A stretch of 64,000 nucleotides of DNA, taken from the NCBI RefSeq assembly GCF_027497175.1, contig NZ_CP114901.1, positions 930,001 through 994,000 on the forward strand, in the 5' to 3' direction. Position 1 is the stretch's first letter, and each line of letters begins with the position of its first letter. The notes under the pieces are model-generated. The model did not search any database, was not told the origin of the DNA, and saw only the letters and a program-made list of their open reading frames with translations. Position numbers and translations under genes: made by a program. The DNA comes from Verrucosispora sp. WMMD573. Lineage in GTDB: Bacteria > Actinomycetota > Actinomycetes > Mycobacteriales > Micromonosporaceae. This document shows, piece by piece, positions 1 through 9,667 of the stretch.

Positions 1-659
1 ACCGCGCCGGACACGTCGTGCTCGCCGTCGACCCGCCCGCACTCGCCACCCTGGTCGAGGGCTCGCCGTCGCTGACCGAGCAGGCCCCGGCGCTGGCGGC
101 GGCGCTGCCCGCGTACGGCCGGCCCGGCCCTCCGTACGCGGTCGCCCGCTACTGGTGCGACGGGGATGTCGACACCGGGCGGGCGATCTTCAGTGGGGTG
201 TCCCGACAGGCCACGTTGGACTCGGTGACGCTGTACCACCGGCTGGAGCGCGAATCTCGCCACTGGGCCGAGCGGACCGGCGGCTCGGTGATCGAGTTGC
301 ACGCGTACGCCTGCGAGCCGGACGTGCCCGCCACCGAGCTGGCCGAACGGATGCGCGCCGAGCTGGCCGTGCTCTGGCCGGAGACGAACCGACTACGGGT
401 ACGGGAGCTGCGCGCCCGGGTCGAGGCGAAGGCACCGGCCTTCACACCGGGCAGCCACGCGGGACGCCCGGGGGTGCGCACCGACGCCGCCGGCCTCTAC
501 CTGGCCGGCGACGGCATCGGCACCGACTTCCCCAGCGCACTCATGGAACGGGCGGCGGCCACCGGAATCCTCGCGGCGAACCACATCCTGCGCGTCGAGG
601 GCGGTGCCGCCGAGCCGCTCGACTCGATCCGGCCGCGTGGTCTGCTCGCCCGACGCTGA
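1..659 (+). CDS. FAD-dependent oxidoreductase, carotenoid type (3' part only)
   Basis: The reading frame is open from the first base, so the N-terminal FAD-binding half lies outside the window. The visible end carries the typical C-terminal FAD motif of the phytoene desaturase/isorenieratene synthase (CrtI/CrtU) group of amine-oxidase-like flavoproteins: LYLAGDGIGTDFPSALMERA followed by GILAANHIL. In that family this segment closes over the isoalloxazine ring. A role in carotenoid desaturation or aromatisation is inferred from this motif alone; no other carotenoid gene is visible in the window. A GTG at position 18 is internal to the frame and is not the real start. Confidence 0.75.
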   Translation, partial: RAGHVVLAVDPPALATLVEGSPSLTEQAPALAAALPAYGRPGPPYAVARYWCDGDVDTGRAIFSGVSRQATLDSVTLYHRLERESRHWAERTGGSVIELHAYACEPDVPATELAERMRAELAVLWPETNRLRVRELRARVEAKAPAFTPGSHAGRPGVRTDAAGLYLAGDGIGTDFPSALMERAAATGILAANHILRVEGGAAEPLDSIRPRGLLARR

Positions 660-885
660 CCTCGGGGCGACGTTCAGTGCCGAGCCGGCCATCGAAATGC
701 GTTGCCGCCTCACCTCGACCACACCTACCGTAATCGCGCAGGGTCAACCGCCGTTGCGGGATTCGCCAGATCCGGGCCGGCCGGCGGGCACAGGGGGCGG
801 CGTTGCACATCGGCGCCGCGCCCGCCGGCCCCTCCCGCCGGCCCGGGCGTCGCCGGCTGCTTCGAGGTCGACCCGGTTGACTGGT

Positions 886-1653
886 TCAGCGGGCGGCGGG
901 CGGCACCCAGCCGAAGTGCGGCGCACGGCGCTCATGGAAGGCCGCCACGCCCTCCCGGGCCTCGCCGCTCATCCGTACCTGCCCGTGCCACCAGGCCATC
1001 CGAGCCTCGTCCGCCCGTCCGTCCACGATCTCCTTGGCGGCGACGACGCTGAGCTGCGAACGCTCGGCGATCACGCCGGTGAGGTTGTCGACCCGGGCGG
1101 CCAGATCGACATCGGGCAGCACCTCGTCGACCAGGCCGATCCGCAGCGCCCGGTCGGCGGTCACCAACTCGCCGGTAAAGAGCAGGTGCTTCGCCGCCGC
1201 CGGGCCGATCAGTCGGGCCAGCCGGTGGGTGGTGGGCGCCGGGTAGACCAGCCCCAGCCGGGCCGGCGGTACGCCGAACCGCGCATCGGCCCCGGCTATC
1301 CGCAGGTCACAGGCGACCGCCAACTGGCAGCCGCCCCCGACGCAGGCACCCCGCACGGCGGCCACGGTCGGCTTGGCGAAGGTGGCCAGCCGCTCCTCCG
1401 CCGCGACGGCGATGCTGCCGTCACCGGCGGCCAGCAACTCGTCCAGATCGCCCAGGTCGGCACCGGCGCAGAAGGTGCCGTCGGCACCGGTGAGCACCAC
1501 GACGCGTACCGCCGGGTCGGACTCCAGACCGTCGAGCAGCACCGGCAGCCGCCGCCACATGGCCGGGGTCATCGCGTTACGCCGGCCCGGGTTGTGGATC
1601 ACCACCGTGGCCACCGCACCCGCGACCTCGACCACCAGGTCCGCGTCCACCAC
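886..1653 (-). CDS. enoyl-CoA hydratase/isomerase family protein
   Basis: A crotonase-fold protein of about 255 residues. It has the family oxyanion-hole regions: a NAMTPAM stretch near the N-terminus, FCAGADL, and GACVGGGCQLAVACDLRIA, followed by FGVPPARLGL. The Gly-rich loop fits CoA-thioester binding, and the chemistry is likely hydration or isomerisation of an enoyl-CoA. I chose the tandem GTG at 1653 because GGAGG lies nine bases upstream on the minus strand; an upstream start at 1719 adds only low-complexity residues. It is transcribed divergently from the glycosyltransferase pair, so the two are probably unrelated. The exact substrate cannot be told. Confidence 0.85.
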   Translation of the reverse strand: MVDADLVVEVAGAVATVVIHNPGRRNAMTPAMWRRLPVLLDGLESDPAVRVVVLTGADGTFCAGADLGDLDELLAAGDGSIAVAAEERLATFAKPTVAAVRGACVGGGCQLAVACDLRIAGADARFGVPPARLGLVYPAPTTHRLARLIGPAAAKHLLFTGELVTADRALRIGLVDEVLPDVDLAARVDNLTGVIAERSQLSVVAAKEIVDGRADEARMAWWHGQVRMSGEAREGVAAFHERRAPHFGWVPPAAR

Positions 1654-1852
1654 CGCACCGTCCCTCCGCCGCACCACGCCGTACGTCACCTGCGGCGACC
1701 CTAGCGACGTCTGCCGCACCGTCGGCCGGGTGGGCCACCCGAGGACCGCCGCTGTACGCCTGATCGCAGCCCGGCATTCACCTCAGGGCCGCTCGCGCCT
1801 CCTAACGTCACCGTGCGCGCACGTCGTAGCCGACACGAGTGAGCAGGTGGTC

Positions 1853-2998
1853 ATGCCATCCCCACCCAAGGTAAGCGTGGTCATCCCCACCTTCGCCCGA
1901 CCGGAGCTGGTGAGCCGTGCGGTGCGCAGCGCCCTCGCGCAGACCGTCACCGACATCGAGGTGATCGTCGTGGTGGACGGTCCGGACGAGGAGACCGGCA
2001 AGGCCCTCGCCGAGATCGGCGACCCCCGGCTACGCGTGGTCGAGTTGCCCGGCAAGGGTGGCGCACCCAACGCCCGCAACACCGGCGTACGCGAGGCGCG
2101 CGCCCCCTGGACCGCCCTGCTCGATGACGACGACGAGTGGCTCCCCACCAAGCTCGCCACGCAGCTGGAGCTGGCCGGCAGCGCCACGGTGAGCAGCCCG
2201 ATCCTCGCCAGCCGGCTGATCAACAAGACGCCCCGGGCACAGTTCGTGATGCCCCGGCGGCTGCCGGAGCCGGGCGAGCCGATCTGCGAGTACCTCACCC
2301 TGCGGCGCGGGCTGTTCCACGGCGACGGGTTCATCCAGACCTCGACCATCATGGCGCCTACCGAGCTGCTGCGCCGGGTGCCGTTCACCGTCGGGTTGCG
2401 CCGGCAGCAGGAGCTGGACTGGACCGTACGCGCGACCAGCCACCCGGACGTCGAGTTGCTCATCGCAGCCGAGCCGCTGGTGCTCTGGCACCAGGACGAG
2501 GACCGGCCACGGATCAGCCTCAGCTCGCCATGGGAGGCCCAGCTGGAGTGGCTGCGCGGGATCCGACCACTGATCACGCCACGGGCTTACGCGGCCATCA
2601 CGATGAGCATCATCAGCTCGATGGCCGCGCCTACGCGCAGTTTCCGGATCTTCCGGCTGCTGCTCGCCGAGGCTCGCCGGCACGGACGGCCGGGCCTCGT
2701 CGACTACCTGACGTTCGGGCAGATCTGGCTGCTCCCGCCGCAGCTGCGGCACCGGATACGTGACCGGATCCTCGGCCGTGGCCGGCACGGAGGTCCGGCC
2801 TTGCCGGAGGAGCCCGCGAGCACCGAACCCGGCGTCGATGCCGGGCGACGACCGCCGGGTGGCGCGACGGCCGACGCCGGGACGTCGACGGGGACGGCCG
2901 GCGCCGCCGGTGAGACGGGGACGGCCGGCGCCGCCGGTAAGACGGGGACGGCCGGCGCCGCCGGGGCGGCGGGGATCGGGGCCGATGTCCGGCGATAG
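1853..2998 (+). CDS. glycosyltransferase family 2
   Basis: About 381 residues from an ATG; the open frame extends far upstream but is not coding-like there. The N-terminus KVSVVIPTF, the ALAQT segment, and the LLDDDDEWLP (DxD-type) motif are classic GT-A inverting glycosyltransferase family 2 features that bind a nucleotide sugar with a divalent metal. QQELDW in the middle suits the catalytic base region. The C-terminal 80 or so residues are a low-complexity Gly/Ala/Thr tail built from three 27-base repeats. The stop overlaps the start of the next glycosyltransferase, so both are likely co-translated. A cell-surface or secreted glycan is the likely product; acceptor and sugar are unknown. Confidence 0.85.
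   Translation: MPSPPKVSVVIPTFARPELVSRAVRSALAQTVTDIEVIVVVDGPDEETGKALAEIGDPRLRVVELPGKGGAPNARNTGVREARAPWTALLDDDDEWLPTKLATQLELAGSATVSSPILASRLINKTPRAQFVMPRRLPEPGEPICEYLTLRRGLFHGDGFIQTSTIMAPTELLRRVPFTVGLRRQQELDWTVRATSHPDVELLIAAEPLVLWHQDEDRPRISLSSPWEAQLEWLRGIRPLITPRAYAAITMSIISSMAAPTRSFRIFRLLLAEARRHGRPGLVDYLTFGQIWLLPPQLRHRIRDRILGRGRHGGPALPEEPASTEPGVDAGRRPPGGATADAGTSTGTAGAAGETGTAGAAGKTGTAGAAGAAGIGADVRR
2887..2967 (+). repeat. three tandem 27-bp repeats in the GT2 3' end
   Basis: Three copies of a unit beginning GACGGGGACGGCCGGCGCCG run head to tail, in frame, each encoding a nine-residue Thr-Gly-Ala-rich block. The copies differ only at their last few bases, which points to recent slippage-type expansion. 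They extend the disordered tail of the glycosyltransferase and end just before the overlapping start of the next gene. Confidence 0.85.
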
Positions 2999-4100
2999 GG
3001 TCGCCGTGATCTGGCGCAGCTGCCTGCTACCCGGCTCGGAGACCTTCATCCGCAACCAGGCCGACGCGCTGTCCACCTGGCGTCCGGTCTACCTGGGTGC
3101 CGTCCGGGTGGCCTCACCGCTGTCCCGAGACAGCGACGTGGTGTTGTGCCCGGCCACGCCGCGTGGCCGCCGCGAATGGCTGCGGTTGCGGCTGACCGGC
3201 GGCTCACCCCGGCTGCGTCGGCTGCTGGCCCGGCTACGCCCCGGGTTGGTGCACGCGCACTTCGGCGGGGACGGCTGGTTGGTCAGCCGTACCGCCGAAC
3301 AGCTGGGCATCCCGCTGGTCGTCACCCTGCACGGTCTCGACGTCACCCGGCAGGCGGCGGCACCCGGTCCGCGCGGCGCTCGGCATCGGCGGAACCTGCG
3401 GACCATGTTCGGTCGGGCCGCGCTGATCCTGGCCGTCTCCGGGGCGATCCGGGACCGGGCGGTGGCGCTGGGAGCGGATCCGGCGAAGATCCGCGTCCAC
3501 CACACCGGTGTCCCGGTACCACCGGAGCCGGTCACCGGGCCGAAGCGGTGGGACGTCGTGTTCGTCGGCCGGTTCGTCGAGAAGAAGGGCGTCGAGGATC
3601 TCGTCGAGGCGCTGGGCATGCTCTCCGAACTGCGTCCCCGCGTGCTGTTCGTCGGCACCGGGCCGCTGCGCGAGCGGGTACGCGTCCGTGCCGCACAGTT
3701 GGGCGTGGACGCCACGTTTCCCGGCGCGCTGCCGCCGTCCGAGGTGATGCGGCACATCGCCGAGGCCCGGCTGCTCGCCGCGCCGTCGCGTACCGCGACG
3801 GACGGCGACACCGAGGGACTGCCCACCACGATCCTTGAGGCGTTCAGTCTCGGCGTGCCGGTCGTCGCGACCTACCACAGTGGCATCCCCGAGGCGGTCA
3901 CCCACGAGTCGAACGGCCTGCTCTGCGCGGAAGGCGACCGGCCGGCCCTGGCGGCCAACCTCCGTCGCCTGCTCACCGACGCTCCGCTGCGCGGCCACCT
4001 CGGCAAGGCCGCCCGCCACCGCGCCGAGACCGACTTCGACCTGCATCAGCAGACCCGTCGCCTCGAAGCCCTCTACAACTCCCTCCTCCCCCCACCCTGA
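2985..4100 (+). CDS. glycosyltransferase family 4
   Basis: About 371 residues from an ATG inside the end of the GT2 gene (14-base overlap). The N-terminal half has the HAHFGGDG and LHGLDV stretches of GT-B transferases that work on surface polysaccharides. The C-terminal half has the donor-binding signature VGRFVEKKGVEDL and, further on, EGLPTTILEAFSLGVPVVAT, whose E-x7-E spacing is diagnostic of GT4. It probably transfers a hexose from a nucleotide sugar to a growing glycan at the inner face of the membrane. The overlapping arrangement with GT2 argues that both act in one pathway. Sugar identity is not visible. Confidence 0.88.
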   Translation: MSGDRVAVIWRSCLLPGSETFIRNQADALSTWRPVYLGAVRVASPLSRDSDVVLCPATPRGRREWLRLRLTGGSPRLRRLLARLRPGLVHAHFGGDGWLVSRTAEQLGIPLVVTLHGLDVTRQAAAPGPRGARHRRNLRTMFGRAALILAVSGAIRDRAVALGADPAKIRVHHTGVPVPPEPVTGPKRWDVVFVGRFVEKKGVEDLVEALGMLSELRPRVLFVGTGPLRERVRVRAAQLGVDATFPGALPPSEVMRHIAEARLLAAPSRTATDGDTEGLPTTILEAFSLGVPVVATYHSGIPEAVTHESNGLLCAEGDRPALAANLRRLLTDAPLRGHLGKAARHRAETDFDLHQQTRRLEALYNSLLPPP

Positions 4101-4160
4101 CCCCGCCACCCCCACCCTGCCCCCACCCTGCCCCCGCCCGCCGAGCCCCACCGCATCCGG

Positions 4161-4230
4161 CGATCATGCAGTTGTGGTCGCCGATACGTCCCTTTCATGC
4201 CGTTGTGTTGCCGCCATAACTGCATGATCG
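4161..4230. repeat. palindromic intergenic repeat (13-bp inverted arms)
   Basis: CGATCATGCAGTT at 4161-4173 is repeated as its exact reverse complement at 4218-4230, with a 44-base spacer that itself contains partly complementary GTGGTCGCC/GCCGCCAT stretches. It sits in the gap between two convergent genes and is preceded by a pyrimidine-rich CCCCACCCTGC repeat. It looks like a REP/MITE-like non-coding element; it could also help terminate transcription from both sides. Confidence 0.6.
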
Positions 4231-4252
4231 CGGGGTGGGGGGGGTGGGGCTG

Positions 4253-5899
4253 TTAGTCGGTGGGGCGGAGGCGGTGGACGGCGGAACGGGCGGTGCGGCG
4301 GGCGGTGCGGGCACCGGCCAGCAGAAGGCGGCCGGCTCGTGCGGTGGGGGTGCCGTGCAGCAGTGAGACGATTCGACGCAGCCGTTTCAACTCGTCGTCA
4401 CGTTCGGTAAGCGTCCGTTCGTACCAGTCTTGGAGCGCGCGCGCCTCGGACAGCTCGCGGGCCAGTCGGTCGCGGTCCAACAGCAGTTCCCGCCACCCGC
4501 CGGTAGCCGCACCCGCCACCTGGCCCTGCGACGCCCCCGGCTCCCGACCGGACATCGTGGTCAGCATGCCGGTCAGCTCACCGGCCGGCCAGAGGTCGGC
4601 GATCCCGGTGTCGATCAGCCGGGCGGCCAGCCGCCGCAGCGCCAGCGTCGGCTCGGTGGCCTCGGCCAGCCCGTGCCAGGTGCCGGCCGGGGCGACGACC
4701 ACGGCGTCCGCCGGAATCCCCGCCTCCGCACTTGACTGCCAGGCGGTGAGCAGCGCCCGCACCGCCGGCAGGTCCCGGCGCAACGTCGCGGCCACCACCA
4801 GATCCTCGACGGTACGCCCCGACGGAACGGCCCCGCCGTCGGCGAACCGCCACCGGCCCACCGGATCCCGGCGCACCTCCCGGAGCCGACCGTCCCGCAC
4901 CAGCAGTGCCGCGGGCGGCGCCCCGGTCCAATCGGCCCCAGGGCGGGCGCGCGCGACGGACTGATCCGCCGGGGTCACCGGATCCGGCAGGCGCTCGCCG
5001 AGCAGCACCCAGGCCGGCGCGAGTTCCACGGCGATTCCGTTCCGGACAGCGGCCCCGGCCAGCCGAGCCGGATCGGCCAGCAGCGGTGCGGCCGGCACCG
5101 GGTCATCGCGTCCGGCGGCCGGGTCATGCGTCCCGCCCCGGCCGTAGCCGACGACGGCCCGGTCACCGACGACGGCGTCGCTGAGCACGGCCCGGTCACC
5201 GACGACGGCGTCGCTGAGCACGGCCTGGAGGAACCCGGTCACCTCCGGGTCGGCCAGCAGTTCGGGGTCGATCAGGGCGGCCGGCGCGACGGGGGACGGG
5301 AAGACCGCCCAGGTGCCGCCGATCCGCAGCCCCGACGCGGTCAGCCGGGCCCGCAGCCGTGCCGGGCCGGCGGGACGGGTGTCGTCGTACTCGCCGAGTG
5401 CCGACCAGTCGGAGTCGGCACTCGGCGGCGGCGACGTCAGCATGCGGTGCAGCCCGAGTGGATTCTCGACCCCGAGCAGCAGCCGCCCGCCGGGCCGCAG
5501 CACCGACACCAGCAGGTCGAAGGTCTCGCCCCAGGTCAGCTGCGCCCCCTCCACCGAGTCGAGGCGGTCCAGCCCGTCCAGGGCGACCACGGTGTCGTAC
5601 GGAGGCGTCCCAGCGAGCTTCTCCGGGCCGCCGCAGCACACCCGCACCCCGGCGCGGTCGGCGTAGCGGGAGGCCAGCGTCTCGGCGTCGGGCAGTCCCC
5701 GCACCAGCACGGTCAGGTCGGCCGAGGGCAGCGCGTCGAGCAGGCGGGAATCGTGCGGCCCCACCACAAGTGTGCGGCCGGCCGCGACGGACAGCAGCAG
5801 GGCCGCCAGCCCCGGCCCGCGTACCGGTCCCCGGCCGTGCGCGCCGTCGAGATCCGACCAGCCGAGCATCTCGTCACCGAACAGGTGCACCTCGCTCAT
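4253..5899 (-). CDS. SAM-methyltransferase-like protein with C-terminal coiled coil
   Basis: About 548 residues. The start at 5899 is preceded by GGAGG at seven bases and overlaps the stop of the upstream gene as ATGA. The first 200 residues look like a class I methyltransferase fold: TLVVGPHDS in the motif I position (unusually without the GxGxG core), then TVVALDGLDRLDS and LLVSVLRPGGRLLLGVENPLG. The middle has a kinase-like or unknown region, and the C-terminal 80 residues are a charged coiled coil followed by an Arg-rich tail. A tandem duplication repeats eleven residues. With two glycosyltransferases facing it, a role in surface-glycan assembly is plausible but unproven. Confidence 0.6.
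   Translation of the reverse strand: MSEVHLFGDEMLGWSDLDGAHGRGPVRGPGLAALLLSVAAGRTLVVGPHDSRLLDALPSADLTVLVRGLPDAETLASRYADRAGVRVCCGGPEKLAGTPPYDTVVALDGLDRLDSVEGAQLTWGETFDLLVSVLRPGGRLLLGVENPLGLHRMLTSPPPSADSDWSALGEYDDTRPAGPARLRARLTASGLRIGGTWAVFPSPVAPAALIDPELLADPEVTGFLQAVLSDAVVGDRAVLSDAVVGDRAVVGYGRGGTHDPAAGRDDPVPAAPLLADPARLAGAAVRNGIAVELAPAWVLLGERLPDPVTPADQSVARARPGADWTGAPPAALLVRDGRLREVRRDPVGRWRFADGGAVPSGRTVEDLVVAATLRRDLPAVRALLTAWQSSAEAGIPADAVVVAPAGTWHGLAEATEPTLALRRLAARLIDTGIADLWPAGELTGMLTTMSGREPGASQGQVAGAATGGWRELLLDRDRLARELSEARALQDWYERTLTERDDELKRLRRIVSLLHGTPTARAGRLLLAGARTARRTARSAVHRLRPTD
5161..5226. repeat. 33-bp tandem duplication inside a coding region
   Basis: Two copies of a 33-base unit (beginning GGTCACCGACGACGGCGTCG), differing only at the last base, lie head to tail in the methyltransferase-like gene. 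They duplicate the residues AVLSDAVVGDR in frame, with a partial third copy before them. This is a probable recent slippage event and might vary between strains. Confidence 0.85.
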
Positions 5900-6864
5900 C
5901 GACCAACCTCCGTGCCGTGCCGCGAGGTCGGAGCGGACCCCGTCGTCTCTCCGCCGGTAACCCCGCCGTGCTGGCCGTTGCCGGTCCCACCGTGCTGCTC
6001 GCCGCCGGGTCGGGGCGCAGTGGCAGTGGCAGTGGCCCGGTGCCGGTCGGCGGGCTCGGGCCAGCGGAACAGCCGGCGCAGCTCGGCCGGTGGCAGCAGC
6101 CGGTCCGCACCCAGCTCGGCGACGGCCAGGGCACGGGCGCTGTCCGGATCGACCTGCGGACCGTGCAGGGCCGCCCACTGGCGGCGGATCCGTGGTTGGC
6201 CGCCCCAGATCGGCGCCTCGCCGGCCAGCTGCATCGGATCGCCGTAGACGGCCGGTTCACAGCCGGCCAGGATGCCGTAGAAGACGGCACTGCACAGCCG
6301 GTTCGAGGCGACCCGGCGATGCCGGCGCAGCTCGGCCAGTTGCCGGTGCAGGAAACCCGGGTCGAGGTCACGCCACCGGCCACCCCGGTAGCCGTGGCAG
6401 ATCACCCGGAAGCCGGCCCGCTCGTAATGCTGGCGTACCCGGGCCGATCGGTATTCCTGCCAGTAGAGACAGACCGTGACCGGCCCCGGTTCGACGGCTC
6501 GGATCTCCTCGATCAGCCGGTCGTGGTCGCCGACGATCTGCTGCCCCTCCCAACCGTGGAAGGGGTACCAGATGGTGCCCTCCCGCCGTGGCGGGTCGTC
6601 CGGTTCCATCGCCAACAGGTACGCCCACGGGGAACCGACCACGTACGTCTGTCGGCGGCCGAGGGACCAGGCTCGCCGCCGGGTCCGCTCCGACCACAGG
6701 AACAGCGGTACGCCCGGCACGAACTCGTGGTCGTACGCCATGCCGTCGCCGATGTTCCATCCGTGCTGGAGGTAGCCGTGGATGCGGGGCGGATCCCGGT
6801 CGTCGAGCCCGCAGTAGCGGGCCAGCACGTGGGAGTGCCCGTAGTAGTGGTTGGCATGGTGCAC
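5896..6864 (-). CDS. unknown protein, possibly surface-glycan related
   Basis: I do not recognise this family with certainty. The sequence from a GTG at 6864 begins VHHANHYYGHSHVLARYCGL and includes HGYLQHGWNIGDG, VPLFLWSER, VVGSPWAYLLAM and WYPFHGWEGQQIVGDHD, which give it the feel of a GT-B-like or capsule-type enzyme acting on cell-surface polymers. The frame stays open to a GTG at 6951, but the extra 29 residues are Arg/Pro-rich and unconvincing. The last 50 residues are low-complexity (Thr-Ala, Gly-Gln-His). Its stop overlaps the next start as ATGA, so it is translationally coupled to the methyltransferase-like gene. Confidence 0.55.
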   Translation of the reverse strand: MHHANHYYGHSHVLARYCGLDDRDPPRIHGYLQHGWNIGDGMAYDHEFVPGVPLFLWSERTRRRAWSLGRRQTYVVGSPWAYLLAMEPDDPPRREGTIWYPFHGWEGQQIVGDHDRLIEEIRAVEPGPVTVCLYWQEYRSARVRQHYERAGFRVICHGYRGGRWRDLDPGFLHRQLAELRRHRRVASNRLCSAVFYGILAGCEPAVYGDPMQLAGEAPIWGGQPRIRRQWAALHGPQVDPDSARALAVAELGADRLLPPAELRRLFRWPEPADRHRATATATAPRPGGEQHGGTGNGQHGGVTGGETTGSAPTSRHGTEVGR

Positions 6865-6992
6865 GGTGGCGGGCGCCCCTGGTCGTGGTGACGGGTCACG
6901 GCGTGACGGGTGGAGGCGGAGCCTAAACGGCCCGTCTGAACACCCGGCCACGCCGAGATGTCCACCCGGTGTGCCATGCGTGATACGGATGG

Positions 6993-7066
6993 AGCCCCCG
7001 GCCGGGATCGAACCGGCGACATCCCGCTTACAAGGCGGGTGCTCTGGCCAGCTGAGCTACAGGGGC
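6993..7066 (-). tRNA. tRNA-Thr (anticodon TGT)
   Basis: On the minus strand the sequence folds as a cloverleaf: acceptor GCCCCTG pairs with CGGGGGC, the D-arm is GCTCAGCTGG, the anticodon loop is CTTGTAA with anticodon TGT (reads ACA), and the T-arm contains GGTTCGATCCC. The discriminator T is followed by an encoded CCA at 6990-6992. There is no variable-arm enlargement. Open frames over this region on the plus strand are artefacts of the tRNA. Confidence 0.95.
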
Positions 7067-7386
7067 GTTGTGTCCCGGCCAGCATAGCGACCGACGTCCG
7101 GTTTACCTGCTCGGCAGGGGTCCCGAGCATGGGAAACGTCAACATCCCGACCCGTGGACGTCGATTCGTGTCCGACCGTGCCCGAGTGACCGGAATGCGA
7201 ATGCTTCGGAAGTACCGCTCACCGGTCGACCTTGGCATTGCGGCGAAAGCCGTTTACCGTGCAGTGACACGGCCGACACGGGCCCGCCCCGCTGCGGCCG
7301 TGGCGCCGGTACGGGCATCCGTGCCGGTCGCTCCTTCACTCGGATCGTCCGGCACGTTCCTGCCGGTGAAAGGAAGCGTCCCCCTC
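7067..7386. other. intergenic region upstream of the ABC ATPase gene
   Basis: About 320 bases separate the tRNA (transcribed leftwards) from the ABC ATPase (rightwards). Open frames here lack a start with a ribosome-binding site and overlap the tRNA. It must hold both promoters; I see no clear terminator or riboswitch. GGAAG ten bases before the ATG at 7387 is the ribosome-binding site of the ATPase gene. Confidence 0.5.
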
Positions 7387-8478
<1,092 letters not shown>

Positions 8479-8490
8479 GGTAGCAACCGG

Positions 8491-8525
8491 AAAGGGGCGG
8501 TCCGCCGATGGCGGGCCGCCCCTTT
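8491..8525. terminator. bidirectional hairpin terminator
   Basis: AAAGGGGCGGTCCGCC and GCGGGCCGCCCCTTT form a strong stem around a GATG loop in the gap between the convergent ugpC and rlmB genes. The A-run on one side and T-run on the other let it work in both directions. Confidence 0.85.
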
Positions 8526-8545
8526 GCGCGTACGCTCTGCGATTC

Positions 8546-9667
8546 TCAGCCGTCGACGGCCCGGCGGCGCGCCACCTCGGCCAGCGTGACCGCGGCGGCC
8601 ACGCTCGCGTTCAGTGACTCCACCTCGGAGATCATCGGGATGCTGACGGTGAGGTCGCAGGTCTGCCCGACCAGGCGGGACAACCCCCGCCCCTCCGAGC
8701 CGACCACCACGACCAGCGGACCGACGGCGGCCTCCAGGTCGTACAGGTCCGTCTCCCCGTCGGCGTCCAGGCCGACCACCACGAACCCGGCGTCCTGGCA
8801 GGCTTTCAGCGATCGGGTCAGGTTGGTCACCTGGGCCACCGGCACCCGGGCCGCCGCGCCCGCGCTGGTCCGCCAGGCCGTCGCGGTGATCCCGGCGGCC
8901 CGCCGCTCCGGTACGAAGACACCCTGCGCGCCGAACGCCGCGGCGGAGCGGATGACCGCGCCGAGGTTACGCGGATCGGTGACCCCGTCCAGCGCCACCA
9001 GCAGCGGTGCCGGCTGTTCCAAAGCCGCGGCGACCAGATCCTCGAACGGCTCGTACGCGAACGGCGGCACCTGGAGACCGACGCCCTGGTGCAGCACGCC
9101 CCCGGTCATCCGGTCCAGCTCGGCGCGGCTCACCTCAAGGATCGCGATGCCCCGGTCGGCGGCGGTACGGACGATCTCCTTGACGCGGTCGTCGATGTCG
9201 ATGCCCTGCGCCGTGTAGAGCGCGGTCGCCGGCACCTGGGCACGCAGCGCCTCCAGCACCGGGTTGCGACCGACCAGCAGCTCCGGGGCGTCCTTCGCCG
9301 GGTTCGACTTGCGTCCCGGCGCGACCCGGGGACCGCCCCGTCCGGCGGGCTGCTTGGCGCGGCCCGGCTTGCTGGTGGCCGTGCCCCGGCCCCCGCCCTT
9401 GCCCCAGGTGGTGTCCTTGCTGCCGGGCTTGCCGATCTTTGGCGCCCGCCCCTCCTCGGCCGCCGCGCGGCGCTCCTTCTCCTGCTTCCAGGCGGTGCGC
9501 TGCGGCAGCTTCTCGGTGCCGGAGTACGCCTTGTGCCAGGGCCGCTCGTCGGCCGGCAACGTCCGGCCGCGTCCGGCGAGGGAGTCCCGGTTCTTTCCGC
9601 CGGACCCCTTCGGGGCACTGGCCTTCGACGCCACCCGCCGACCACGGCGCTGGGAATTGCCGGCCAT
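8546..9667 (-). CDS. rlmB: 23S rRNA 2'-O-methyltransferase, TrmH/RlmB family
   Basis: About 373 residues. The first 120 are a basic, Gly/Lys/Arg-rich extension common in actinobacterial members. A substrate-binding domain follows ([13 protein letters not shown]), then the SPOUT catalytic domain with the knotted SAM site: [31 protein letters not shown] and [18 protein letters not shown]. In E. coli, RlmB methylates G2251 of 23S rRNA; the same target is inferred. Its ATG shares one base with the cysS stop (TGATG), so the two are translationally coupled, as in other actinobacteria. Confidence 0.92.
   Translation of the reverse strand: MAGNSQRRGRRVASKASAPKGSGGKNRDSLAGRGRTLPADERPWHKAYSGTEKLPQRTAWKQEKERRAAAEEGRAPKIGKPGSKDTTWGKGGGRGTATSKPGRAKQPAGRGGPRVAPGRKSNPAKDAPELLVGRNPVLEALRAQVPATALYTAQGIDIDDRVKEIVRTAADRGIAILEVSRAELDRMTGGVLHQGVGLQVPPFAYEPFEDLVAAALEQPAPLLVALDGVTDPRNLGAVIRSAAAFGAQGVFVPERRAAGITATAWRTSAGAAARVPVAQVTNLTRSLKACQDAGFVVVGLDADGETDLYDLEAAVGPLVVVVGSEGRGLSRLVGQTCDLTVSIPMISEVESLNASVAAAVTLAEVARRRAVDG

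Noticed and set aside
604..1704. Long plus-strand frame over the enoyl-CoA hydratase
   Set aside because: Arg/Gly/Pro-rich text without motifs; the minus strand encodes a clear crotonase.
6851..7087. Small frames containing PPAGIEPATS-like text
   Set aside because: This text is the translated antisense of a tRNA and a well-known annotation artefact.
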